A stretch of 64,000 nt of DNA from Xiphias gladius (lineage: Eukaryota; Chordata; Actinopteri; Istiophoriformes; Xiphiidae), in assembly GCF_016859285.1 (NCBI RefSeq), contig NC_053414.1, positions 7,970,017-8,034,016 of the forward strand, in the 5' to 3' direction. The notes beneath the pieces were generated by a model. That model saw only the letters and a list, made by a program, of their open reading frames with translations. It made no database searches and had not been told where the DNA came from. The position numbers and the translations under genes are program-made. Shown here piece after piece: positions 53,201-61,205 of the stretch. Position 1 is the first letter of the stretch. Each line of letters starts with the position of its first letter.

Positions 53201-56200
53201 GAGAAAAGAAGTCACATTTCCTAAACGTTAACAGAACAGATTAACAGAAAAATAAGTGGCAACCATTTTGATGATTGATTTTTCAAGCAAAAATGTCCAA
53301 CAGAATTTGTTGTTTTTTGTTTTCTCAGCAAGATGATTTAATAATTAAAAGTAATCATTACTGATTGTCATTTCTACGGACACATTTCAGTCTGTACCAG
53401 AAAAGTCTTAAGGTCTGTTATCGAGCACTTCACTTAACAGAAGTTACAGTAAGAACGCAGCTGGTTATAACTCCATCCGTCATCTTCCCTCCATATGTGC
53501 TAAACAGTAAAACAGTGTTGAGAATGAGAAACAGAAGAACTAAACAAACCTGTTTACGTGGAAGCGTTTGAGCAGCAGAAGTATGGAGTGTTGCTGTTGT
53601 CCTGACCTCACTCGTGTGACATGAGACTGCATGCTGATGAGTCCATGTTTGACAAGAGACTTCCTCATGTAGTGCAATTTTCGAGCATCGGTCCTATTGA
53701 AACACAACACTGGCTGTTACTTAGTGAACAACTAAACGTTGGCCTGAAACGGAGGAAACGCAGAACAGCAACGACCCTGAGCTAGATGAGTGTGCATGTA
53801 TCTCCTACTTGAAAGAGCATCCATGCAGATCACTCTGGAGCTCTCCTTGCCAGCGTGCTCGGCCGACTCTTTCCAACACACAGTAAGAGTCGTCGTTTAG
53901 TTTTAAATCAGGATCGCTCTCGCTACCAATCAGAGTCCGGAATCGCAGGGTCTGAGACGCCACCACAACAAGCTTTTGGCCGTATCTGAGGAGGAGGAGC
54001 GGGTCGGGAAGAAGAGTGGAAAAAGTGAAACATGAGACAAACGTATAGTTGCCTTTTTCACCCGTAACATTTCAGAGTTCACTTTGGCTCTTCTTGGATG
54101 TGATTAATTTATTAACTTTTGGTATTTGTTTAAATATTTGTAGGTTTCCCAGTGAAGAAAAGGAATGAAAGGAGAGTCAAAATATAAAATCTGAATACAC
54201 TGAATCAGAAGGCTCTGCTTTAAAATCTGTCAAGGAATCTTACATGATAAAGGTCTACAGACTGAAACGTCATAACTACATAAAGTCTATAAGTAGTTGA
54301 CATTGTGAAGGTTTTCTAAAAGTTTACTGAACCCCTTGCACTTGTAACTAAGACTTGATGGTGTTACAGGATTTTGTGTGTGTGTGTGTTTTTTTTTTAA
54401 AACGAGCAGTCTTATTAAAATTCAAACAGACTCAAGCAGATTCTGTCAACATGGTCATTATTGTGTCCATGATTTCTGTGAAATTCCCAGTCATTCATTG
54501 CACCCTTTGACCTAATTTAATTGCTTTAACCTATCCGCTGATAGTGTTATTAAATATTACACAATGCTCTGATAAAATCTATTTAATATCCCTCGCTCCA
54601 AATATGATTAATAACAATCAGAAACTTACAGGAGAAAAGCTTGTTTTCATGAAAAATAAAACTTAAATTTAAATTAAAAAAAAACCCTTTTAAATGCAGA
54701 ATGCTTAAATCACTTCAATGTATACACAGTCAGTGGCCCGCTCCAATTGTATGCGCAGGTATTGGGTGGTTAAGAAATAGCTGTCATTCCGCTGAATACA
54801 TTTCAACCACTCTCTACCAACCTTTCCAACGCCTCCTCCAAGTTGACCAACGCGGTGAGGGACTTGGCGCGGACATGCTTAGTGATGTCTTTCCTCTCTT
54901 TGAAGACAGCACACGAGCCCTGTATCCCATCCTTGTTTTCTAGAATGATGTGGACTGGGTAGACGTCTTTCTTTGTGTCAGGAAACTTATGTGCTGTTTC
55001 AATGCCTGTCTCTGGATCGATGTCTTTAAACCTGAAAACACACACAGGCAGGCAAGCACAAGGTTTATGTTATGGCATCGATAAACTAATACAAAAGAAG
55101 CACACGGACCACGAAACGTCCTACGGAGAAAGATGATTCGATGTCTTTTGTGAACCTGAACATTACGCCAATATGTGATTGCTGAACACTTCAATCCAAA
55201 ACCATGGGTATCAGTCTGCTGCCATAACAGCCTGTACTCTTCTGGCTTCAACGCTTTCCACAACACTTTGGAACATGGCAGCGGGAATTTGCTCCCACTA
55301 AGCCACAAGAGCATTAGAGAAGTTAACCACTGATGTAAGGTGATAAGGCCTCAGAGCGCTCGCTCACAGCGGGTGTTCTCGTCCATCCCAAAAGTGGTGG
55401 ATTGGGTTGAGGTCAGGGTTCTGCTCGGGCCAGTCAGGTTCTACCTCACCAAACTGGGAAAACCATTTCTTTATGGACCTGGCTTTGAGCATGGGGGCAT
55501 TGTCCTGAAACAGGAAAGGGCCTTCCCCAAACTGTTGCCCCAAAGATAGAAGCCCACTATTGTCTAAGATATCATTGTATGCTATAGCATTAAAGGCGCA
55601 CTAAACAGATTTTACACAAGGATCAGTTAACTCATGGTCATCACTATTCTGCCTGACAGTTGTATAATGTCTCTTCTGGGTCTAAGTCTGAGAAAATAAC
55701 CCTGACAATGTCATCTCAGCTTGGGCTTGCACACTACAGCTTTTGCACAGAATGCCTGTTACAAACGGGGGTTTCAAGTTTGAAAGACATGTGCGTTAAA
55801 CAGACAGAGAAGGTGTAATGAAAGATGCTACTGAGGAAATGTAGGATCCAGCATTTTTGGAGCTTGACCCATACTACAGACTCAAAGTCAGGATATTGCG
55901 GACTTTACTGCATTATGTTTTTTTTAATATGCCTCTGTCCCCAAACTTTAAAGAAGCAGAATATAAAATCTCTTATATATTAAAATTAAGGGGCCTAGCA
56001 CAAACCATTATACACAATTCCAGACCAAAAGCACACAAAGTTATGTCCATGAAAATGTCCAAAGACTCTGAGCCTCCCAATGTATCATGTCAAAATTATC
56101 AGTTCAACATTACAAACATGTGTGAATTATGTTTTTAATTCTTGTCTCTTGGGTCATTCCTTTTCAAATCAAATAAGGTTGTTGCAGCACCATCTCAGAT

Positions 56201-57249
56201 TTGGTTCAGACCTTGTCTGTATCATGAATGGGTCCCAAAACCAAGGCCTGTAAAATATATCTGTGAGGCTAGGATTAATACTTTTTCAGGATATTAATGC
56301 CCAAACATGTTTTCCTAGATAAACTGTTTTGAGAGTGTAAAAATCAAAACATATCAAGGGCCAAAAAATAAATATATAAAAACATTGGAATTGAACAAAA
56401 ACAAGTTACAAGCCTTAGTTTTGGCACCCAAACATTATAAAGACAAACTGAACAAAATCTGAGACGGTGCTGCAACCACTTTCCTGGATCCTGTCTGATT
56501 TGACTCAGAATGACCCTCTTGTTTGTTCGTCCGCTCTCCAGGGCTTCATGGTTGCCTGATCATATTCTCCTTTGAGCCAGTTTTACTAGGAAGAGCTAGC
56601 TGCAACCAACGCAGTCTCATACAACAGTACTGCAATAAATCCTCCCTTCATGGAGGTTTCGATGTTCAATTTTTGTAGAAAGTGTGTTAGAGAGGTGTTC
56701 ATCAACAACGATCATCTGTATGAACCTTTTGGAGGATGTAGGCTGCGGTGCTGTTGAACTGTACTGTTATGTTGACAGGTGTTCCTATTATTTTGTCAGT
56801 CCCGTTCAAATCAATGAGGGCAGGCTGAAAAACAGGCAAACCTCTTTGTATAACACAAAACAGCTCAACAAAACCACAAATTGATCACACACCTTCAATA
56901 AAAACTGAACATTATAAACTTCTTGAAGGGAGGATTTACTGCAGGACTGTTGTATGAGACTGCATTAGTTTTACCTTGGCTGACCTCACAAACTAGCAAC
57001 AGTGTTTTTCTGTCTGGAGAAAACTCGCCTGTCAGACAGCACCACATCCTCTCTCCCCTCTGGGAGCTCGTAAAATCTCAGGTCGGTGTTGCTGATAAGT
57101 GACTTCCAGATAAGCTCCTTGGTGCAGTCGTCGAGCTTGAGGGGAAACCTGGGCTGTCTGTCCTCTAGGCGTATCCACAGGGAGGGAAGGGTTATCCCGT
57201 CCAGTCCCTCCAAAGCCACTTCATCCGCGGCTGCGCTCAACGGATCCAT
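27236..57249 (-). CDS. gtf3c1: General transcription factor 3C subunit 1 (TFIIIC220), complete 40-exon gene
   Basis: Largest subunit of TFIIIC, which binds the B box of tRNA-type promoters and recruits TFIIIB for RNA polymerase III in the nucleus. Forty exons sum to 6,690 nt (2,229 residues plus stop; human is about 2,109), and all 39 junctions keep phase. The start ATG (57247-57249) opens [19 protein letters not shown], which matches the human N-terminus. The stop is at 27236-27238, after a C-terminus aligning with the human end ([14 protein letters not shown]). All donors are GT except intron 1, which is GC. Landmarks in order: winged-helix B-block region (residues about 144-251), acidic run (about 350-360), the [18 protein letters not shown] segment, [52 protein letters not shown], and [18 protein letters not shown] near the end. 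Introns are rich in repeats. The gene lies head-to-tail with an unidentified gene 255 bp upstream. Identification is certain by alignment from memory to human GTF3C1. Confidence 0.97.
30378..30600. repeat. ATTAATCG-type interspersed repeat, diverged copy
   Basis: Dense in TCAATTAATCATCCGAC and AATAAATTGATTAATTGAC motifs, followed by AAGCTCCAAAT. In the gtf3c1 intron between exons 35 and 36. Boundaries approximate. Confidence 0.5.
31150..31395. repeat. ATTAATCG-type interspersed repeat, copy
   Basis: Contains TTTCTCAATTAATCTATTTA and CCTGTCGATTAACTTACAAT near the right end. In the gtf3c1 intron between exons 34 and 35. Boundaries approximate. Confidence 0.55.
32313..32583. mobile_element. TA-flanked inverted-repeat element (MITE), copy 1
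   Basis: Left end CACTCAGTTTATTAGG and right end CCTAATAAAGTAAAAACTG AGTG are inverted copies, allowing a short spacer, and TA flanks both sides (32311-32312, 32584-32585). About 271 bp with no coding capacity; in the gtf3c1 intron between exons 33 and 34. TA flanks suggest mobilisation by a Tc1/mariner-type transposase (inference). Confidence 0.75.
32784..41829 (-). CDS. gtf3c1: gtf3c1 exons 18-33 (conserved core)
   Basis: Exons: 41684-41829, 40453-40550, 40260-40356, 39228-39411, 39014-39110, 38233-38365, 38035-38122, 37670-37731, 35149-35257, 34907-35049, 34048-34190, 33882-33966, 33637-33749, 33485-33544, 33291-33384, 32784-32956. This is the best-conserved stretch: [20 protein letters not shown] (exon 18), [18 protein letters not shown] (20), [18 protein letters not shown] (21), [20 protein letters not shown] (23), a basic KR-rich stretch resembling a nuclear localisation signal (26), [20 protein letters not shown] (27), [13 protein letters not shown] (28) and [12 protein letters not shown] (33). 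Intron 25 (35258-37669) is filled by a Tc1-like element and a MITE. Confidence 0.94.
33060..33245 (+). repeat. Retroposon 3'-tail-like sequence
   Basis: Contains TTTAGATTTGCTTTTGTGTG and GGAGCACTTTGTGACATTCT, then a terminal CATAATCAATAAACG. This arrangement recurs at the 3' ends of fish retroposons. Family not assigned. Confidence 0.45.
35736..37271 (-). mobile_element. Tc1-like DNA transposon, nearly full length, transposase frameshifted
   Basis: Terminal inverted repeats (CACTGCTCAAAAAAATTGAA at left; inverted CACTGACCAAAACAATTAAA at right) are flanked by TA on both sides. The minus strand encodes a DD34E transposase in two frames: 36371-36781 with LFTDESRF, and 35995-36426 with LVHDNARPH and [16 protein letters not shown]. 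The second Asp and the Glu are separated by 34 residues. The frames are broken near 36435 by an apparent one-base insertion after VMVW, and the N-terminal helix-turn-helix part (above about 36800) has further stops. It lies in gtf3c1 intron 25, in the same orientation as the gene, and is presumed inactive as an autonomous element. Confidence 0.9.
37314..37620. mobile_element. Inverted-repeat element (MITE), copy 2
   Basis: Left end ACACTCAGTTGCAAGTTTAT and right end TACCTAATAAACTGAGTGTA resemble copy 1. The interior shares AAACTGAACATTATAACCAC and AGGGAGGATTTATTGCAGGA with copies 3 and 4. It lies about 40 bp from the Tc1-like element, in the same intron. Confidence 0.7.
38640..38950 (+). repeat. 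ATTAATCG-type interspersed repeat, copy
   Basis: Landmarks: AACGATTAGCTGATTAATTA, ATGCCAAACATTCTCCGATT, TTGGACAAAACAAGCAATTT, CACCTTGGGCTATGG, then a TTGATTCATTAAAAA end. In the gtf3c1 intron between exons 22 and 23. Confidence 0.7.
40697..40965. mobile_element. Inverted-repeat element (MITE), copy 3, diverged
   Basis: Left end TACATTCAGTTGCCAGTTTA and interior AAAACTGAACGTTATAATTT and GTAGGATTTATCGCAGGACT match the family. The right terminal repeat is decayed. In the gtf3c1 intron between exons 18 and 19. Confidence 0.6.
40985..41170 (+). repeat. ATTAATCG-type interspersed repeat, partial copy
   Basis: Contains AAAGCAGAGAAAAGCAGAAA, CCTCACATTTGAGCAACTGG and AACAGTTAATTGATTATCAG. Immediately follows MITE copy 3. 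Confidence 0.6.
42058..46860 (-). CDS. gtf3c1: gtf3c1 exons 10-17 (central linker and second conserved block)
   Basis: Exons: 46481-46860, 46265-46297, 45456-45586, 44809-44933, 44556-44709, 44201-44304, 43755-43897, 42058-42444. Exon 10 is a low-complexity Lys/Gly/Glu linker without close similarity to the human linker. Exon 11 is only 33 nt. Exons 13-14 hold the conserved winged-helix-like segment ([20 protein letters not shown], then [16 protein letters not shown]). Exon 17 opens with [20 protein letters not shown] and continues into a long polar region. Phases are consistent throughout. Confidence 0.92.
42747..43505 (+). repeat. ATTAATCG-type repeat interrupted by a Tc1 fragment
   Basis: The left part (42747 to about 42840) has TACTTAATCAATCAATTAGT and GAGAATTTGCTGCTTGTC. 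The right part (from about 43365) resumes with the next family landmarks, GTTTGTCAGACAAATC and CACCTTGGGCTCTGGG. The Tc1-derived sequence between them breaks one repeat copy in two. Confidence 0.6.
42880..43345 (+). mobile_element. Tc1-like transposase remnant (3' part)
   Basis: A plus-strand frame contains [20 protein letters not shown] and [15 protein letters not shown], the catalytic C-terminal region of a Tc1-type transposase. The catalytic Glu position is replaced (NTMGS instead of NPIEN). A trailing GGTGCCTAAAACATTTGCAC resembles a Tc1 end. Inserted within the ATTAATCG-type repeat in the gtf3c1 intron between exons 16 and 17. Confidence 0.7.
46967..57249 (-). CDS. gtf3c1: gtf3c1 exons 1-9 (N-terminal DNA-binding part)
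   Basis: Exons in transcript order: 57029-57249, 54822-55031, 53809-53985, 53550-53693, 52562-52658, 52354-52477, 50668-50844, 49343-49458, 46967-47019. Exon 2 carries [20 protein letters not shown]. Exons 3-4 encode the B-block winged helix ([20 protein letters not shown] and [14 protein letters not shown]). Exon 7 carries an all-acidic run of twelve Asp/Glu. Exon 8 has [19 protein letters not shown]. Exon 9 has [17 protein letters not shown]. Intron 1 begins CAG|GCGAGT and ends TTTTCAG, so it is GC-AG. The exon 2 donor GTTGGT is weak but phase and homology support it. Confidence 0.94.
47400..47945 (+). repeat. Interspersed repeat (CCTCTGGGGACC type)
   Basis: Contains internal near-duplicates: TTAGGATTCATCCTCAGAGG and TTAGGATTTGTCCTCTGGGG, each followed by GGCAATC-type blocks and GAGATATTTCA. 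The end carries TTAGCATGTTATCATTAGC. A fragment of the same family is at 10446-10520. In the gtf3c1 intron between exons 8 and 9; non-coding. Confidence 0.6.
48570..48880 (+). mobile_element. Tc1-like transposase remnant
   Basis: Decayed plus-strand frames show [13 protein letters not shown] (the second catalytic Asp changed to Asn) and PDLNPVENL. Stops and frameshifts are frequent. AATAATTTGAAAC-type sequence further right (about 49040) may be the element end. In the gtf3c1 intron between exons 8 and 9. Confidence 0.6.
51540..51830 (+). repeat. ATTAATCG-type interspersed repeat, near-complete copy
   Basis: Runs through the landmarks in order: TTTTCAAGCAAAAATG, CAGATTCCAGCTTCTCAAAG, TAGTAAACTGAATATCTTCA, GTCAAACAAAACAAACAACT, GATGTCACCTTGGGCTGG, and ends in GGCAGCCCTA. 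In the gtf3c1 intron between exons 6 and 7. Confidence 0.7.
53240..53370 (+). repeat. ATTAATCG-type interspersed repeat, truncated copy
   Basis: Contains TTTTGATGATTGATTTTTCA and AAAAATGTCCAACAGAAT. In the gtf3c1 intron between exons 4 and 5. Confidence 0.5.
55130..55565 (-). mobile_element. Tc1/mariner-type transposase remnant
   Basis: The minus strand reads [20 protein letters not shown] and then [16 protein letters not shown], the second and third parts of a DDE catalytic core, with the catalytic Glu replaced by His. Stops follow soon after. It lies at the 3' end of gtf3c1 intron 1, about 100 bp from exon 2. Confidence 0.65.
56590..56978. mobile_element. Inverted-repeat element (MITE), copy 4
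   Basis: The two ends are near-inverted: ACGCAGTCTCATACAACAGT at left, and CTGTTGTATGAGACTGCATT at right. The interior has AAAACTGAACATTATAAACT and AGGGAGGATTTACTGCAGGA, as in copies 2 and 3. It ends 51 bp from the gtf3c1 exon 1 splice donor. Confidence 0.65.
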
Positions 57250-57503
57250 AGTTTGGCACCCGCTGGGCTAACGCTGTCAGCTAACTGACATGCTAACTTT
57301 GCCTACCACCAGCTAGCTATTTATCAGCGTGTGAGGTCGTTCCGGGCTCATAAATTCTCTGTATAATAAAGACCGCCCACATAGCTTTCGATTCAGATAT
57401 CTGTGTTAACAAATTCAAAAATAAATACAAAAATTAATGAATAATAATAATAATAAGAAGAAAAACTTGTTTACGAGATGTTTCCTCCAGGTACGTTTTC
57501 CAA

Positions 57504-58847
57504 CTAGTGCGCTTCCGCGTACGTACGTGCGTCATATTTCAGCTTTGACCCCAACGTCGTGCGTCGACCCAGAAAACCAAAATCCACCAGGAGGCGTTCA
57601 AGCACAGTTTTCTGAGTTGTCCTCCCGCGTGCATCAAGAGAGAAGCTTTTGATTGTTTCTACCAGGCTGACATGCTACATTTTAGTCACGCATATTTTGA
57701 TTTAAAAAAAAGAATGCTGACCTTACAGCACATTAACTCCTGAAAAAGGATCAATACTCACTGCGAATCATTTGGGTCTACGCGGGATTCGTCGAATCGA
57801 AGTAATTTGCACCACCGAAGTACAATATCGGCTATGACAGGTCGTCCGTCCTCGATCTGGCGGCCCTGGTCCTGTAAAGGGGCCGTGCGTCAAAAATCTG
57901 CCTTGAAGACCTCAACTGTTTTATTTAATATGGCGCTGCTTCCATTGTTTGTGCTAATTACTCGACACAGAGAAAAGCTACAAGGCAGCAATACTCCATC
58001 ACAGAAACCAACAATTCCTCTCATTAGCCACAGGTCTGAAAATAGTTTCCTTTAATAATCAAATCGTTGTTTTGGGTTTAAAATGTAAGAAAATTGTAGG
58101 AAAATGCCCATAATTGTTCCCTGGAGCCCAGGATGACATATTCTAAAGTTTTTGCTTTGTCTGACCAACAGTCAAAAAAGATGCTGAGTTTAGTGTCAGA
58201 AAACTGAGCAACCAGCAAATAGTCACATTTGAGAGGCTTGGAACAAGTGATTTTTTGGCGTTGTTCCTGTAAAAAAAAAAAATATGGCCACCTAAATTGT
58301 TCATCAATTGTCAAACTGGCACTGGTGCCAATTAAGTTTTTGTCAATCAACTAATCAGTTAATCATTTCAGCTCTATAGAGTGCTGGTTGGTTTCTGGGC
58401 ACAGGGAGAAATAATAGAAACCCAACAACAGGTCTTTTCCCCATCAGGGGGGTAGTCAGGGCACGTTCCTCAGTAACAGCGACTTCGTCAGATTCGCCAG
58501 AGTCTATATCACTGGGTTATTGAATATTTCTTTTAATTACTATACAATTATCTGCTATTAAACTAAAATGTTAAAACTAAACAGAACTACACTCTGACCT
58601 GATTACTCAGGAAAAAGCAACATATCAGTCAAGCCTGAGAGTTTAGTCCCAAGTCAAGGTCCACTTACCAGCTTTTTCCAGCACGTTCAACTGGATCATA
58701 CGGTCTTCATCAGTGATGGAGTTTTTGCCCAGGTGTCCTGAAGATGGATCTGTTGACAGCTCCATCATGTCAATAGATTCATCTCTATGACAACGGAGCA
58801 GACTCCATGCACTCACCGACGAAGACCGTGTGATTTGGCTAAAAGCT
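57504..58847 (-). CDS. Unidentified gene, C-terminal exons
   Basis: Three exons with good splice sites. Exon A 58669-58847: acceptor TTTTGCAG, donor GTAAGT, frame including SQITRSSSVSAWSLLRCHRD and LGKNSITDEDRMIQLNVLEK. Exon B 57762-57871: acceptor TTTACAG, donor GTGAGT, frame QIEDGRPVIADIVLRWCKLL and RFDESRVDPNDS. Exon C 57504-57666: frame ETIKSFSLDARGRTTQKTVL and LERLLVDFGFLGRRTTLG, ending in TAG at 57504-57506. B and C join in phase. A and B do not, so at least one exon between them is missing; an open stretch near 58440-58500 (DSGESDEVAVTEE) fits A's phase but lacks a good donor. Either A's MM is the start or there are more upstream exons. I do not recognise the protein; about 55-60 basic residues form the C-terminus. 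It ends 255 bp before the gtf3c1 start codon, on the same strand. Confidence 0.55.
58070..58385 (-). repeat. ATTAATCG-type interspersed repeat, inverted copy
   Basis: The landmarks occur in reverse order compared with the copies in gtf3c1: CCTGGAGCCCAGGATGACAT, CTTTGTCTGACCAACAGTC, TCACATTTGAGAGGCTTGGA and a final CTAATCAGTTAATCATTTC. Lies between exons A and B of the unidentified gene. Confidence 0.65.
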
Positions 58848-59899
58848 CTGCAAAAGGTTAGTCGGTGAACTTTAAGTTGGGATTGTTTTTAAAAAATCAT
58901 CAGCCCTTTTAAACTTCAGCATTTTTCATTTTTACCTTAAAAAAAAAAAAGAAACTAAAAATCAGTGATCTTTTACTCATTAAATATCTTTTCTGTCTGA
59001 GTTGCAAAATATTTATGCATGTAACAACTATGTATGTGCACTGTTCAATGAACTACTCTTACAATGTAAATACTAAATACTGTCATCACCTCCACGTACT
59101 AATCAAACACAATGTAAGAAACAAAGATCAGGGCTGAAAAAAACATGTGTATAAAATGAGTTTTAAAAAGTAATCGTTTTTTACGAAGTAAGAAAAACAA
59201 GTGAATAAAGAAAAATAGGTAAATACTGAAAATACTACCTGAAAAAAAAAAAAAAATGCGAGGAAGGGTTTATTCAACATCTTTATTATGAAGTACCTTT
59301 TTAAAAGAAATGTACAAGTGGAACCAGCACAGTGACATCTTGGTGTTTACCTTTGAAAAACAGAAACACCATGGACATGTGGCGCAGGTCTGAAGACACG
59401 TATGAAATGATAATGTACATATTTACAGCAGAGAGTCTATCAGAACAGAAGTGAGCAAGCATGACTGCAGCTAAAAATATAACGGGACTGACTGAAAATA
59501 AAAAAAAAATAACATTAAAAGCATGGATTGGTTCAATAAACATATTTTTGAAAGATAACATGATAAAGGCACTGTGTTTCACACAAATCGACAACAACAG
59601 ACGCGGTTGTTTGTTTTGTCCATTAAATCATAATCACAAGAAACAACTCTTAGCAAATTTTGTCATTTAACTGTCCCTGGGCGTTCTTTCTAATAAAACA
59701 GATAAAATATATCAGAGGGCCATAGCAGTTTGCACATAAACATTAAAACAAAATAGATAATTCAACTCATCAGGAAAACATTCCTTATAAAGAACATGCT
59801 TGGTGATTATTAAAATTACATTTTTTTTAATAAACAAATACATTTCTAAATTTTAAATTTCATATTGAAGGCAAAATGTGTTGAAGTAAGGACAAATAC

Positions 59900-60322
59900 A
59901 GACGGGTGACGAATTTAAAAAAAAAAAAAATAATAATCTGAAAAACGAGTGGACAAAACAGGATGAAAATTCCCCCATCCATAGGACACGGGGGGGGTGT
60001 GTCACTGAATGTTTCGGTGAGTGTGAAAATGATGTGGATCATATGCTATGGCCTCCGTGGTCACCAGATCTCCACCCAACTGGAAACCTATGGGAGATTT
60101 TGGACCAACATTTTTAGACAGCGCTCTCTTTTACCACCATCACCGTGAAGGAATTTTTTTTTTTTTTTTTTTGAAGAATGGTGTCCATCCCTCCATTAGA
60201 GTTCAGAGACTTGTAGAATCTATGCCCAGGCGCACTGAGGCTGTTCTGTCAGAACGTGGTGGCCCAACACCTTACTGAGACACTTTATGTTGGTTTTTTT
60301 CCTTTAGTTTGTCACCCGTCTG
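59900..60322 (+). mobile_element. Short TA-flanked element carrying part of a mariner/Tc1 transposase
   Basis: Inverted ends CAGACGGGTGACGAATTTAA (left) and CAGACGGGTGACAAACTAAA (right, inverted) are each flanked by TA (59898-59899, 60323-60324). The 423-bp interior retains a decayed plus-strand WPPWSPDLHPTGNLWEILDQ, the C-terminal catalytic region of a transposase. It is a deletion derivative, non-autonomous, and contains an 18-base T run. Confidence 0.8.
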
Positions 60323-60919
60323 TATGCTCTACGATCCTATGTTTCCCTTGCTGGACAGAAACCCAGGACAAATTGTATTTGACATTCCTGCAAGACCTTC
60401 TGTAGGACCCCTTTGTTTAATGAACACATTCAGTTAACTACCAGCAGAGATAACTCAAAACGCTCAGTCAGACCAAGCGTCGGAGATCAATACTGAAAGG
60501 TAGACTCAGGCAGGATGACATGACAAATGAGGGGGACTTCCTTTGAGGATATAGCGGGTAAAAGTCTTTAAAAAAAAAAAAAAATAGTCAGATTACATTC
60601 AGCTTAAATACAGTAGCTGGTGTGTTGTCAGTGCAGTGTGCACTGTGTTTTATCATATTCTGGCCCTGAGGCCTCATTGCTGTACTCCAGTGATGTGAGA
60701 TGTTTGAAAGAAGAAGTTGACATTTTTGGAAATTAGCTTTTTTTTTTTTTGCCATCTTCCTGGGAGTAATACCAATCTCATGTGTGTACATTAAATGTGA
60801 AACTGCAGCCGGCATAAAGAATGGAAATTGGGGCGGAAACAGTGAATCTGGCTCTATCCAAAAGTATAAAAATCTACCTGCCTGCACCTTTGAAGCTCAA
60901 TAATTGACGTGTTATATCT

Positions 60920-61205
60920 AGTTTTTTTTTTTTTTTATAGCTGAATCAATTAAAATCATTTTTTAAGCAGAAATGTCCAACACACTCTAGCTTCAGTTTC
61001 TAAAATGGTGAGAATTTTCCGCTTCTTTTGTCTTAAGTGACAGAAAACCAAATATCTAAGTTTTGAACTGTTGTTCGGACAAAACAACAGTTGTCGTCTT
61101 AGGCTTTAGGAAAGTGTGATGCGGAGACATTTTATAAACCAATCGATTAATCGAGAAAGTAATTGGCAGATTAAATTGATAAAACAAATCATTTGCAGCC
61201 CTAGT
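60920..61205 (+). repeat. ATTAATCG-type interspersed repeat, copy
   Basis: Contains AGAAATGTCCAACACACTCT, GTTCGGACAAAACAACAGTT, GTCTTAGGCTTTAGGAAA, CCAATCGATTAATCGAGAAA and GCAGCCCTA. In the axin1 3' flank. Confidence 0.7.
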
